DNA from: Deltaproteobacteria bacterium
Lineage (GTDB): Bacteria; Myxococcota_A; Polyangia; Polyangiales; Ga0077539
Direction of reading: 5' to 3'
Length of the DNA stretch: 64,000 nt
Assembly: GCA_016704445.1 (NCBI GenBank)
Contig: JADJAE010000007.1
Location: 1 to 64,000 of the forward strand
The position numbers were made by a program, and so were the translations under genes. The notes under the pieces were generated by a model that was not told where the DNA came from, did not search any database, and saw only the letters and a program-made list of their open reading frames with translations. The first letter of the stretch is position 1, and each line of letters begins with the position of its first letter. Shown here piece by piece: positions 43,372-51,780 of this stretch.

Positions 43372-45072
43372 CTACGTCGGGCTTCGCACGTCGTTGACGA
43401 GCGGGGGACGGCGGATGACGACCCTGCCGTCGGGGAAGAAGTCAGCGAAGGACAGCGTGGGCGACGCCTCCAGGCGCGCCGCCACGGACTCCGCGCGGGC
43501 GAGGTCGAGCCGCACCCCGTGGACCCGCAGGTCGCCCTCCAGCCGGTGGCGCAGGTGCGACAGGCGCTTGAAGGTCGAGAGGTAGGCCCCGCGCCAGATC
43601 TCCAGGTAGGGGCGGTGATCCATCGGGTTTTGCGAGATGAGCCGACGCTGCCGGTTGCCCGGGACGAAGGTGTAGCAGCTCACGTCAGGGCGCTTGCGGA
43701 GCACCCAGTTGCGGGTGGTCTCGTAGCGCGTGTACGAGATGGTCCGCACGTCCTGGTCGATGTTGTAGAGCACGCCGCGGAGGTCGTTGAAGCCCGGGGT
43801 GCGCGCGACGTAGGGGAGGAAGGGGTCGATCACGAAGATCAGCGTGGCGCCCCGGCGCATCGCCTCGACGAAGTTGGACGTGCGGGTGATGGCGCCGTCT
43901 TCGTAGTAGCGCCCGCGAATGGCGGTGGCCGAGAAGGCCGGGTTGATGCTGAGCGAGGCCTGGATCGCCTTGCTGATGGGCACCGTGTCGTGGGTCTCGT
44001 CGCCGAAGAGCACGTGGCTGCGCTCGTCCTGGTCGGTGGCGCCGATGTAGAGCGGGCGCTTGAGGCGGCGGAAGTCGTTGGTCGCGCCCGGCGCCGTGAG
44101 GGCGCTGCGCAGCGTCGCCTCGAAGCGATCGGCCCGGAAGGGCGGCGGAACGAGGTCGGAATAGTCGGAGAGCACCTGCTCGTGAGAGAAGCCGTGATCG
44201 ACGCCGAAGGGGCGCACGACGCCGTTCCAGGCGGTCTTCGCGGCGGCGGTCATGCGGCGCAGGAAGCCCGGGAGGTCGAGGTGCCCGAGGCGGAAGAGCC
44301 GGAGGTCGATCGGCGGGACCCGGCCGCCGCCCACCCCGGCGATGGACGCCATGAACTCGTCGACGGAGTACCCGACGGCGATCGGAGCCGCGGCCACGGC
44401 CCCGGCGCTGATGCCGAAGTACATGTCGAAGCCGTTGACCCCGTCGGACCCTAGGGCGTCGTCCAGGCACTTCATCACGCCGAGCTCGAAGAAGATCCCC
44501 GTGATGCCGCCGCCCGCGGCGCAGAGAGCCCGACCGCCGGGCTCGCGGTCGCGGAGTATCTTCTGCGCATCGTCGAGGAAGCGAGCGCCCCACGCGACGT
44601 CCGTGACGCCGGGGCCCTGGAAGTCCTCGTGGCGAAACACCCGCCCGACGCCCCGCGACCCCAGCTGCAGGATCAGCTCGTCGGTGGTGGCCGTCTGCCC
44701 ACCGGACACCAGCACGACGATGCGGTGGAACCCGAATCGGTCTTCGATGTCCGGGACGGAGTCGAGCGCGTCGAGGATGACGAAGGCCCGCTCCGCGTGA
44801 TGGCAGAGGTCGTCGACGCAGCGGAGGTCGATCACCAGCAGGTTGACGTAGTTGTCGTGGAGGTCGGCGATGAGCTCGCGGAGCTCGGGGTGGTTCACCA
44901 GGCAGCACGACAGGTCGGCCCAGGCGAGCGTGGGCCTGCGCGCTCCCTCGGCGAGCGATCCGCCGCTGCCGGCCGCGCCTACGAGCGACCTCACGAAGCC
45001 GTCGAAGTGCTCCGGGGAAGGGCCGTGGTAGAGAATCCGCTTGGGGTGATCGCCGGTCGTCAAGGCGTGCAA
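43372..45072 (-). CDS. Patatin-like phospholipase with N-terminal receiver-like region
   Basis: About 566 aa. The C-terminal two thirds is a patatin-type acyl hydrolase: oxyanion loop GGGITGIFFELG (about 187-198), nucleophile GISAGAVAA (Ser about 222) and the catalytic Asp in YYEDGAITR. The first 150 residues (VNLLVIDLRCVDDL, FHRIVVLVSGG) look like a response-regulator receiver or Rossmann fold, but the phosphoacceptor cannot be assigned safely. Likely a membrane lipid hydrolase. Start uncertain: TTG 45072 chosen, TTG 45063 possible; no ATG suits. Confidence 0.75.
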   Translation of the reverse strand: MHALTTGDHPKRILYHGPSPEHFDGFVRSLVGAAGSGGSLAEGARRPTLAWADLSCCLVNHPELRELIADLHDNYVNLLVIDLRCVDDLCHHAERAFVILDALDSVPDIEDRFGFHRIVVLVSGGQTATTDELILQLGSRGVGRVFRHEDFQGPGVTDVAWGARFLDDAQKILRDREPGGRALCAAGGGITGIFFELGVMKCLDDALGSDGVNGFDMYFGISAGAVAAAPIAVGYSVDEFMASIAGVGGGRVPPIDLRLFRLGHLDLPGFLRRMTAAAKTAWNGVVRPFGVDHGFSHEQVLSDYSDLVPPPFRADRFEATLRSALTAPGATNDFRRLKRPLYIGATDQDERSHVLFGDETHDTVPISKAIQASLSINPAFSATAIRGRYYEDGAITRTSNFVEAMRRGATLIFVIDPFLPYVARTPGFNDLRGVLYNIDQDVRTISYTRYETTRNWVLRKRPDVSCYTFVPGNRQRRLISQNPMDHRPYLEIWRGAYLSTFKRLSHLRHRLEGDLRVHGVRLDLARAESVAARLEASPTLSFADFFPDGRVVIRRPPLVNDVRSPT

Positions 45073-45182
45073 CCTACCCCATGGGCATCGGGTTGTTCCA
45101 GGCGGCGCTGACCCGCGCTGCGGGGCGTGACGCATCGCGCGTCCATGGCCTAAGGTCGAGCGCAGGAGCACGACACCCCACG

Positions 45183-45602
45183 ATGTACCGCCCCCTCTCT
45201 CCCTGTCCCGCGTGTATGCGTCACATCGTGGCGACGGAGGCTCGCTGCCCCTTCTGCTCCCACGCCCTCGCGGCCCCGCTCCCGGTGCGGCCCGACGCCA
45301 CCCGTCGGCTTTCCCGCGCGGCCGTGTTCTCCTTCGCCGCCTCGCTCGGCGTCGCCGGATGCAGCAGCAGCGTCACCGCGACCGACGCCAGCGCCGGAGT
45401 CGACCGCCCGGCCACCGACGCCCCGGCGGAGAGCGGCGTCGCCGACACGGGACCCGCCGACACGGGACCCGTCGACACGGGCATCGAGGACATCGGCAAC
45501 GTCGCGCCGCCCTATGGCATCCCGGCCCCGGACGCTGGCCCTCCGGACGACGACGGCGGGATGTTCGACCTCTACGGCAGTCCCCCCGACGCCGGTCGCT
45601 GA
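45183..45602 (+). CDS. Small zinc-ribbon lipoprotein-like protein with DTGPAD repeats
   Basis: 139-aa protein. The N-terminal CPACMRHIVATEARCPFC is a zinc-ribbon knuckle pair; a hydrophobic segment then ends in GVAGC (residues about 45-62, lipobox-like), followed by an acidic linker with DTGPADTGPVDTG repeats and a Pro/Asp-rich end. Such zinc-ribbon plus membrane-segment proteins are common in this group and of unknown function. The same DTGPADTG coding repeat occurs in the unrelated gene at 19713. Confidence 0.7.
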   Translation: MYRPLSPCPACMRHIVATEARCPFCSHALAAPLPVRPDATRRLSRAAVFSFAASLGVAGCSSSVTATDASAGVDRPATDAPAESGVADTGPADTGPVDTGIEDIGNVAPPYGIPAPDAGPPDDDGGMFDLYGSPPDAGR

Positions 45603-45609
45603 ATCGCGC

Positions 45610-46512
45610 TCAGGCGTCGCGCTCGAAGACCACGAGCTCGTGCGGGTCGTTCATGAGCACGAAGATCGCGTCGTCGTTCGGGGAGAGCGCCAGGCCCTGC
45701 GGCAGCCGGCCGAGGGCCTCGCTCTCCCAGCGCGTCTCGCCCGTCGCCAGGTCGATCGCCACCGCGCTCTGCGATTCTCCGTAGGTGGTCTTGCCTACGA
45801 CGGCGGTCGCGCCGTCCCGGGTGAGCGCGAAGGTGCGGGCCATCCCGTTCAGCGGCAGCTCGCGGTGCGCCCCGGTCGAGGGATCGAGCACCGAGAGGGA
45901 GTCTGAGTCGCCGCTCGCGACGATCGCGTCGCCCGACGGGGTGAAGCGGAGGCAGTAGACCCAGCGCGCGAGCTTCACCTGCCAGCGCAGCGCCCCGGTG
46001 GCCGCGTCGAGCAGCGTCACCCGGCCGTCCTGATCGCCCGCGGCGACGCTCGCGCCGTCGGGCGAGACCGCCACGGCGAACACCGAGCTCGCACCCTTCC
46101 AGCGCCAGAGCTCGGCGCCGGAGGTCGGGTCCCACGAGCGCACCGACCAGTCGGCGGGGGTGTAGTTGTTGCCGCTGCCGGTGTAGACCCGCGTCCCGTC
46201 GGGAGAGAAGGTCGCGTCCTGGATCTCGTGGCGGTGCCCCTTCAGGGAGATGCCCTTCTTCCAGGTGGTGGTGTCGAAGAGGGTGATGGCCTTGCCGCCC
46301 GACCCGACGAGCGACCCGTCGGGAGAGAAGCAGACGCCGTGCGGAAACGACGTCCCGAGGTGCAGGGTCTTGAGCAGCGCGAGGGAGCGCGCATCGTAGA
46401 CGCGTAGCTTCTGGTCGAAGCAGGTGGTCGCGACGAAGCGCCCGTCGAGCGAGGCCGAGAGCGCGTTGGTCGAGGACGGCTGCGGGATCCGCGTGCGGAT
46501 GTGGAAGCGCAT
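45610..46512 (-). CDS. WD40-repeat protein
   Basis: 300-aa protein made of about seven WD40-like beta-propeller blades (GRFVATTCFDQKLRVYDARS, DGASVAAGDQDGRVTLLDAA, LRWQVKLARWVYCLRFTPSG). No signal peptide, so cytoplasmic; a protein-protein scaffold. Convergent with the small zinc-ribbon gene, 7 bp between, and divergent from the MbnP-like gene. ATG at 46512. Confidence 0.83.
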   Translation of the reverse strand: MRFHIRTRIPQPSSTNALSASLDGRFVATTCFDQKLRVYDARSLALLKTLHLGTSFPHGVCFSPDGSLVGSGGKAITLFDTTTWKKGISLKGHRHEIQDATFSPDGTRVYTGSGNNYTPADWSVRSWDPTSGAELWRWKGASSVFAVAVSPDGASVAAGDQDGRVTLLDAATGALRWQVKLARWVYCLRFTPSGDAIVASGDSDSLSVLDPSTGAHRELPLNGMARTFALTRDGATAVVGKTTYGESQSAVAIDLATGETRWESEALGRLPQGLALSPNDDAIFVLMNDPHELVVFERDA

Positions 46513-46618
46513 GGGCGCTGGGATATCACCCGTCGCGCCCCGTTCACCAGAGGAGGGCGGTCATCCCGCGACGCCATGTCGCATCGCCTATGGGCGACGC
46601 CGCCCTCAAGTCCCTGGC

Positions 46619-47500
46619 ATGAACCCTCCCCCTCGAAGCCTCTCTCCGCGGCGCGTGCTCCGTGGTGGTCATGCGGTCGCCCGGTGCTCCCTGGCCGTCG
46701 CGCTCTCCCTCAGCGTCGGCGCCTGTGGATCGTCCGACCCCGCGCCCCTGACCCCCGACGCGTCCATCGCGGACGTCCCCGCGGCCGACGCACCCGCGAC
46801 CGACGCGCCCGCGACCGATGCCCCCGCGGCCTCCGTGGCGATCGCCTTCGCGCACACCGTCGGCGGCGCTCCCCTCGCGTTCGGCACCACGACCCCGTAC
46901 ACCAACGCCGCGGGCAACTCCTTCGGGGTCACCCGGCTCAGCTACTTCGTCAGCGGGGTGACCGTGCGCATGAGGGACGGCCGCACGGTGACCGCGCCCG
47001 GCGCTCGCTACCTCGACGCCGCGACGCCCGCCACGCTGAGCTTCGCGCTCCCGGGCAGCGCGCCCGTCGGGGAGCTCGCCTCCATCACCTTCGTGATGGG
47101 CCTACCCCCGGAGCTCAACATCAGCGGCGCGTTCTCCTCGTCTCCGGAGTCGCTGATGGAGTGGCCCGAGATGATGGGCGGCGGGTACCACCACATGAAA
47201 TTCGAGGGGCGCTACATCAACCGCGCGGGGCAGCCCTTCAACTTCATGACGCACTCGGGAGGGCTCAACCGCGCCGACTACTCCTTCGCGGTGACCCTCG
47301 ACGCCAGCGGTCGATCGATCACCAGCGCGGGCGCGAGCTTCACCGTTCGCATGGACGTGGCCGAGTGGTTCACCGGCCCCAACACCTGGGACCTCAACGA
47401 CTACTTCAACGCGACGCACCGAGGGATCATGGGCGACGCCGCCGCGCAGGCCTCGCTCCGGGAGAACGGCGCATCGGTCTTCTCCCTGGCGGCGCCATGA
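46619..47500 (+). CDS. MbnP-like copper-binding lipoprotein
   Basis: 293-aa lipoprotein (signal peptide with VGACG, Cys36), a DAPATDAPATDAP linker, then the MbnP domain: FGVTRLSYFVSGVTV, YLDA, ITFVMGLP, MEWPEMMGGGYHHMKFEGRY and FTVRMDVAEWF. MbnP binds copper through a tryptophan converted to kynurenine by the diheme partner MbnH; the partner gene overlaps here by ATGA (47497-47500). No methanobactin genes are in view, so the pair acts in copper handling without it. ATG at 46619. Confidence 0.83.
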   Translation: MNPPPRSLSPRRVLRGGHAVARCSLAVALSLSVGACGSSDPAPLTPDASIADVPAADAPATDAPATDAPAASVAIAFAHTVGGAPLAFGTTTPYTNAAGNSFGVTRLSYFVSGVTVRMRDGRTVTAPGARYLDAATPATLSFALPGSAPVGELASITFVMGLPPELNISGAFSSSPESLMEWPEMMGGGYHHMKFEGRYINRAGQPFNFMTHSGGLNRADYSFAVTLDASGRSITSAGASFTVRMDVAEWFTGPNTWDLNDYFNATHRGIMGDAAAQASLRENGASVFSLAAP

Positions 47501-48498
47501 GCGCGCGGGGTCTCGGCTGGATGGCCCTGCTCGCGGCGGCGCTCTCGCTGACCGCGGCCTGCGCCCAGGAGGCGCCGAGCAACGCGAGGGAGCTGATCGA
47601 CCTGCGGGTGCCGAGGAGCTTCCCGAGGATGATCGTCCCCGAGGACAACCCCACCACCCGACAGGGCGTGGCGCTCGGCCGACAGCTCTACTACGACCGA
47701 CGGCTCGACCCCCGTGGAGCCCGCGCCTGCGCGGACTGTCACCTCCAGAACCGGGGGTTCTCCAACCCGATGGTCCGGGGGGTGATTCCTCACGTCAACC
47801 TGGCGTGGTCGTACTACTTCCTCTGGGACGGGCACTTCGAGGGGGGCCTCGAGGAAGCCATGCGCATGGAGGTCGAGATCTTCTTCGGCACCGACGTCAA
47901 CCGGCTGAGGGAGCCCGACCTGGAGGAGATGTTCCTGGCGGCCTTCGGGACGAGGGAGATCACCACCAGGAGGGCGGCCTACGCGCTGGCGCAGTTTCAG
48001 CGCACGATGATCTCCCAGGACTCCCGCTTCGACCGCTACGTCGACGGCGACGCCGCCGCGATCAACGAGAGCGAGCGCCGCGGGATGCAGATCTTCTACA
48101 GCGAGCGCGGCGAGTGCTTCCACTGCCACGCGACGCGGCTGTTCACGGACAACAGGTTCCACAACATCGGCCTCGACAGGCAGGTCGCGGGGACGGGCCG
48201 CGGCGCCATCACGCACGACCCGCAGGACGACGGGCGCTTCAAGACCCCGACGCTGCGCAACGTCGATCGCACCGGCCCGTACATGCACGACGACCGCTTC
48301 GCCACGCTGGAGCAGGTGGTGGATTTCTACAGCGAGGGCCTGGTGTTCTCCGACACCATCGACTCGCTGATGCCCAACGTCTCGGGCGGCGGGATGCGCC
48401 TCGACCCGCAGGAGCGAGCCGACCTCGTGGCGTTTCTCCGCACGCTCACCGACGAGACCTTCCTGAACAACCCCGACCTCGGGCCTCCGAGGCGGTAG
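47497..48498 (+). CDS. MbnH-like diheme cytochrome c peroxidase family protein
   Basis: 333-aa lipoprotein (lipobox TAAC, Cys22) of the MauG/CcpA family with heme c sites CADCH (Cys78-His82) and CFHCH (about residue 208), and the family pattern ALGRQLYYDRRLDPRG, FKTPTLRNVDRTGPYMHD. It should oxidise its substrate using peroxide through two hemes; by partnership, tryptophan of the upstream MbnP-like protein. Translationally coupled to it through the ATGA overlap. Confidence 0.86.
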   Translation: MSARGLGWMALLAAALSLTAACAQEAPSNARELIDLRVPRSFPRMIVPEDNPTTRQGVALGRQLYYDRRLDPRGARACADCHLQNRGFSNPMVRGVIPHVNLAWSYYFLWDGHFEGGLEEAMRMEVEIFFGTDVNRLREPDLEEMFLAAFGTREITTRRAAYALAQFQRTMISQDSRFDRYVDGDAAAINESERRGMQIFYSERGECFHCHATRLFTDNRFHNIGLDRQVAGTGRGAITHDPQDDGRFKTPTLRNVDRTGPYMHDDRFATLEQVVDFYSEGLVFSDTIDSLMPNVSGGGMRLDPQERADLVAFLRTLTDETFLNNPDLGPPRR

Positions 48499-48519
48499 GG
48501 CGGTTCCCGCTCGGATCTG

Positions 48520-48705
48520 GGCCGCCCACGTCCTCAGTCACCGCCTCACCCGGAGCGAAGCGGAGGGGCGAGACCGCCCACGTCGGCAATCCGCGCCTCC
48601 GATCGTCGCGGGCCCTGCGACCGAAACGCCGGGGATTGACGACGTGGGCGGTCTCGCCCCTCCGCTTCGCTCCGGGTGAGGCGGTGACTGAGGACGTGGG
48701 CGGTC
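48520..48705. repeat. Large inverted repeat, 63-bp perfect arms
   Basis: 48522-48584 is the exact reverse complement of 48641-48703, one more pair continues inward (48585/48640), and the loop is about 55 nt. Each arm contains GACGTGGGCGGTCTCG at one end and a similar piece at the other, plus the core CCCCTCCGCTTCGCTCCGGG. It fills the space between the convergent MbnH-like and PfpI-like genes. Could be a transcription end, a recombination product, or a non-autonomous element. Confidence 0.93.
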
Positions 48706-48766
48706 TCGTCCCAAGCTCGAGCGAGAACCGCTCTAATCGAGGTGCTCGATGTCGCGCGACGAAGCT

Positions 48767-49645
48767 TCACGGGGCGCTCTCTCCACGCCCCTCGGCGAGG
48801 ACGTCGGCCAGGGTCTTCGCGAAGGTGTACGCGTCGCCGGGCCATCGCGCCGAGACGTAGTTCCCGTCGCGCACCACGAAGGCCGGGCGAGCGTCGTCCG
48901 CCGTGTCGCGGTGCAGCCCGTCGGTCTTGCGGCGGCGCTCCGGGTCCGTCTTCGGGACGTCGCGGTAGTCCGTCGGCGAGGCCAGCGCCGCGGTCACCTC
49001 GGCCTCGACGCCCCGAGAGCCAGCGGGCTCTCCCGGGGCCTCGACATACGTGCGGTAGTAATCCCCGTCCCAGAAGCGGGCGACGCGGCCGATGGTCCAG
49101 GCGAGGCTTTCCTGCGCCCAGGTGAGCGAGGTGGTCTTGCGCCCGTAGAGCACCGAGCGGCCCGTCGTCGGAGACACCGCCCTCGCGGCGACCACCACCC
49201 CGTGACAGATGGCGCCCACCGGCTTCTCAGCCTCGAACATCGCCACCACGAAGGCCCTGAGCGCCTCGCTCTCCAGGTAGGGGCTGATCCCCCTCGCGCG
49301 GTGCCCGCCGGGCAGCACCAGGGCGTCGAAGTCGTCCGCGCTCAGCGCGTCGAAGCGCCTTGGAGAGAGGAAGGCCGCATCGCGCTCCATCGCGCCCCAC
49401 GCCTCGCGGGCGTCTCGCCTCGCCCCGAGAAGGCGCCCCACCAGGGTCAGGCCCTTGATGCCAGGAACGAAGCCCCAGGGGTCGAGCCCCTCGCCGGTGA
49501 GCATCAGCGCGTCGGCGTACCCGCGCGTTCCGTCGGGCGTCGCGAAGGTCACCTCGTGCCCCGCGGCGCGTAGCACCCTCCACGGGATCGCCACCTCCGT
49601 CGGATCGGCGTCCTGCTGCGCCATGGCGATCAGCACGCGCGCCAT
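48767..49645 (-). CDS. DJ-1/PfpI family protein
   Basis: 292-aa class I glutamine amidotransferase-like fold. The nucleophile elbow is GAICHGVVVAARA (Cys in ICH), with the Glu of ESEALRAFVVAMFE and DALVLPGGHRARG upstream, as in PfpI/HchA/YhbO-type proteins (glyoxalase, deglycase or chaperone). Substrate unclear. ATG at 49645, 8 bp after the stop of the upstream cupredoxin-like gene on the same strand. Confidence 0.8.
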   Translation of the reverse strand: MARVLIAMAQQDADPTEVAIPWRVLRAAGHEVTFATPDGTRGYADALMLTGEGLDPWGFVPGIKGLTLVGRLLGARRDAREAWGAMERDAAFLSPRRFDALSADDFDALVLPGGHRARGISPYLESEALRAFVVAMFEAEKPVGAICHGVVVAARAVSPTTGRSVLYGRKTTSLTWAQESLAWTIGRVARFWDGDYYRTYVEAPGEPAGSRGVEAEVTAALASPTDYRDVPKTDPERRRKTDGLHRDTADDARPAFVVRDGNYVSARWPGDAYTFAKTLADVLAEGRGESAP

Positions 49646-49653
49646 CCGTTGCC

Positions 49654-50517
49654 TCAGCGCGCCGCGGCCACGGCGTCGGGCCCGAGGGAGAAGTCCGCGG
49701 TGACCGTCCCTCCAGGGGTCACGTCCACCACGCGCGAGGTCTCTACCGCGGGGGAGAAGCGAGGGCGGTTTCCCTCCATGGCCCGGCGGGTCCATCCCTC
49801 GTGCCAGAAGCGCAGGGTGTAGCGACCCGGCGGGACCGCCCTCAGCTCATAGCGCCCCGCGGCGTCGGTGACCGCGTAGTAGGGGTGCGTGAAGGCGTGC
49901 ACGTAGGCCAGCATCCAGACGTGGCCCGCGTCGCAGATGAGCCTCGCCACGCCCGCGCGCTGCACCCGCTTGGAGACCGTGAGCCCGTGCGGCGAGGCCT
50001 GGTTGAACCAGTTGTCGTCGTCGTCGTAGCCGTAATAGGCGTGCACGTTGTGAAGCAGCCCGTGGTCGCTGTTGCCGAAGCGCACCTCGGCGCCGACAGG
50101 GAGCGCCAGCACGTGGGGCTCGTAGCGGCACCCGAGCTGGTCGACGGTGACCGGAGAGAGGTCGGGCGCGGCGCCCCGGGCGATGTCCGAGAGCCAGAGC
50201 ACCGAGTTGGCCACACCCCCGTCGGGAGCGACCACCAGCGTGGGGTCGCCCTGCGTGGCGCCGCAGAGGTCGGGGTTGCCGCCAGGGCCGACGGCCATCG
50301 GGGCGGTCGCGGGCCGGGGTCCGCTCCAGCGCACGGAGCCCCGGAGGACGCCGGGGTGGTCGAGCACCGTCGGGTCGACGCGGTAGATGGGAGGGGCGAC
50401 GGCAGCGGGCGCAGGAGCGGGCGCGGCGGTCGAAGGGCGAGCGGGCTCGTCGGGCTGCGAGGGGGCGCGGCGGCAGGCGACGAGGCCGAGCAGCGCCACC
50501 AGGGGGAGGAGTCTCAT
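49654..50517 (-). CDS. Cupredoxin-like lipoprotein
   Basis: 287-aa lipoprotein (lipobox LVAC, Cys15) with a Pro/Ala-rich linker, then a beta-sandwich: GAEVRFGNSDHGLLHNVHAY, a Cys in LICDAGHVWMLAYVHAF with His and Met nearby (C-x3-H-x2-M) as in type 1 copper sites, and a carboxypeptidase-regulatory-like end (GRYELRAVPPGRYTLRFWHEGW). Copper binding is inferred. The MbnP/MbnH pair lies about 1.2 kb away, so copper may be a theme. ATG at 50517. Confidence 0.7.
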   Translation of the reverse strand: MRLLPLVALLGLVACRRAPSQPDEPARPSTAAPAPAPAAVAPPIYRVDPTVLDHPGVLRGSVRWSGPRPATAPMAVGPGGNPDLCGATQGDPTLVVAPDGGVANSVLWLSDIARGAAPDLSPVTVDQLGCRYEPHVLALPVGAEVRFGNSDHGLLHNVHAYYGYDDDDNWFNQASPHGLTVSKRVQRAGVARLICDAGHVWMLAYVHAFTHPYYAVTDAAGRYELRAVPPGRYTLRFWHEGWTRRAMEGNRPRFSPAVETSRVVDVTPGGTVTADFSLGPDAVAAAR

Positions 50518-50525
50518 GGCAGTGC

Positions 50526-51728
50526 CTATTCGAGCAGCGCCACCGCGTCGCTGATGCGAGCGAGGGCCTTGTCGATGTTCTCGACGCTGACGGCGTAGGA
50601 GAGGCGCATGTGGCCCGGCGCTCCGAAGGCCGCCCCGGGGACCACCGCCACGTGGGCCTTGTCGAGCAGCCACGCGGCGACGGCGGTGTCGTCGGTGAGC
50701 ACGGTGCCCTCGGGGGTGCGCCGGCCGATCCACTCGTTGATGTCGCAGAAGGCGTAGAAGGCCCCCTCGGGGGTGCCGCAGCGGACGCCCGGGATGTTGC
50801 GAAGGCCCTCCACCAGCCGGTCGCGGCGGAGCTGGAAGAGCGAGCGCATCTGCTCGAACTCCAGCGGCGGGGAGCGCAGCGCCTCGAGCGCGGCCCACTG
50901 CGCCGGGGTGGCGGTGCTTGTGGCGCCCTGCGACTGCACCATCTCCATGGCCTTCGACAGGGGGATGGGGGCGATGCTCCAGCCCACGCGCCAGCCGGTC
51001 ATCGCGTAGGTCTTGCTCACGCCGTCGATGATCACCACCCGGGGGGCGAGGTCGGGCGCCACGGAGAGCAGCGAGCGCTGGTCGAAGCCGTCGTAGACGA
51101 GGGAGGCGTAGATCTCGTCGAGGATGATCCAGCAGTCGTGGGTGCGGAGCACCTCGGCGATGGCCGAGAGCTCGTCGGGCGTGTAGGCCGCGCCGGTGGG
51201 GTTGCTCGGCGTGCAGAGGATGACGGCCTTGGTCTTGGGGGTGAGGGCGCGCGCGAGGTCGGCCGGGTCGAGCTTCCAGCCGCGCTCGAGGGTGCTGGGG
51301 ACGAAGATGGGCGTGGCGCCGACGAGGCGCACCTGCTCGGGGTAGCTGACCCAGTAGGGGGCCGGGATGATCACCTCGTCGCCCGGCTCGAAGAGCGCGA
51401 GGGCGAGGTTGAAGAGGGCCCCCTTGGCGCCGACGGTGACCACCACGTTGGCCGCGGTGGCGGCGACGCCGCGCTCTCGGGTGGAGCGCTCGGCGATGGC
51501 GGCGCGGAGCTCGGCGATGCCCGACACGGCGGTGTAGCGGGTGCGGCCCGCCTCGATGGCCGCGATGCCCGCCTCGCGGATGTTGGTGGGCGTGTCGAAG
51601 TCGGGCTCGCCCGCGCCGAAGGAGATGATGTCGATGCCCTTGGCGCGGAGTTCTTGCGCGCGCGCGTTGATGGCCAGCGTGGCGGAGGGGACGACGACCG
51701 AGAGGCGATCAGCGAGCTTCGTGGACAT
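50526..51728 (-). CDS. aspC: Class I PLP-dependent aminotransferase (aspartate type)
   Basis: 400-aa fold-type I aminotransferase. FGAGEPDFDTP, VTVGAKGALFN, CTPSNPTGAAYT, ILDEIYASLVYDG and GVSKTYAMTGWRVGW with the PLP lysine (SKTYAMTG) are present. The pattern resembles subgroup I-gamma aspartate/prephenate aminotransferases. Oxaloacetate, 2-oxoglutarate and related acids are the likely substrates. ATG at 51728. Gene symbol by family only. Confidence 0.85.
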   Translation of the reverse strand: MSTKLADRLSVVVPSATLAINARAQELRAKGIDIISFGAGEPDFDTPTNIREAGIAAIEAGRTRYTAVSGIAELRAAIAERSTRERGVAATAANVVVTVGAKGALFNLALALFEPGDEVIIPAPYWVSYPEQVRLVGATPIFVPSTLERGWKLDPADLARALTPKTKAVILCTPSNPTGAAYTPDELSAIAEVLRTHDCWIILDEIYASLVYDGFDQRSLLSVAPDLAPRVVIIDGVSKTYAMTGWRVGWSIAPIPLSKAMEMVQSQGATSTATPAQWAALEALRSPPLEFEQMRSLFQLRRDRLVEGLRNIPGVRCGTPEGAFYAFCDINEWIGRRTPEGTVLTDDTAVAAWLLDKAHVAVVPGAAFGAPGHMRLSYAVSVENIDKALARISDAVALLE

Positions 51729-51780
51729 GGGCGCGGATAGTATGTGTCCGCGGGCCGCGGGTGGTAGCGCCGCGTGGGGC

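Noticed and set aside
48546..48704. Small open frames inside the large inverted repeat
   Set aside because: Mirrored sequence gives frames on both strands; no start context or coding character.
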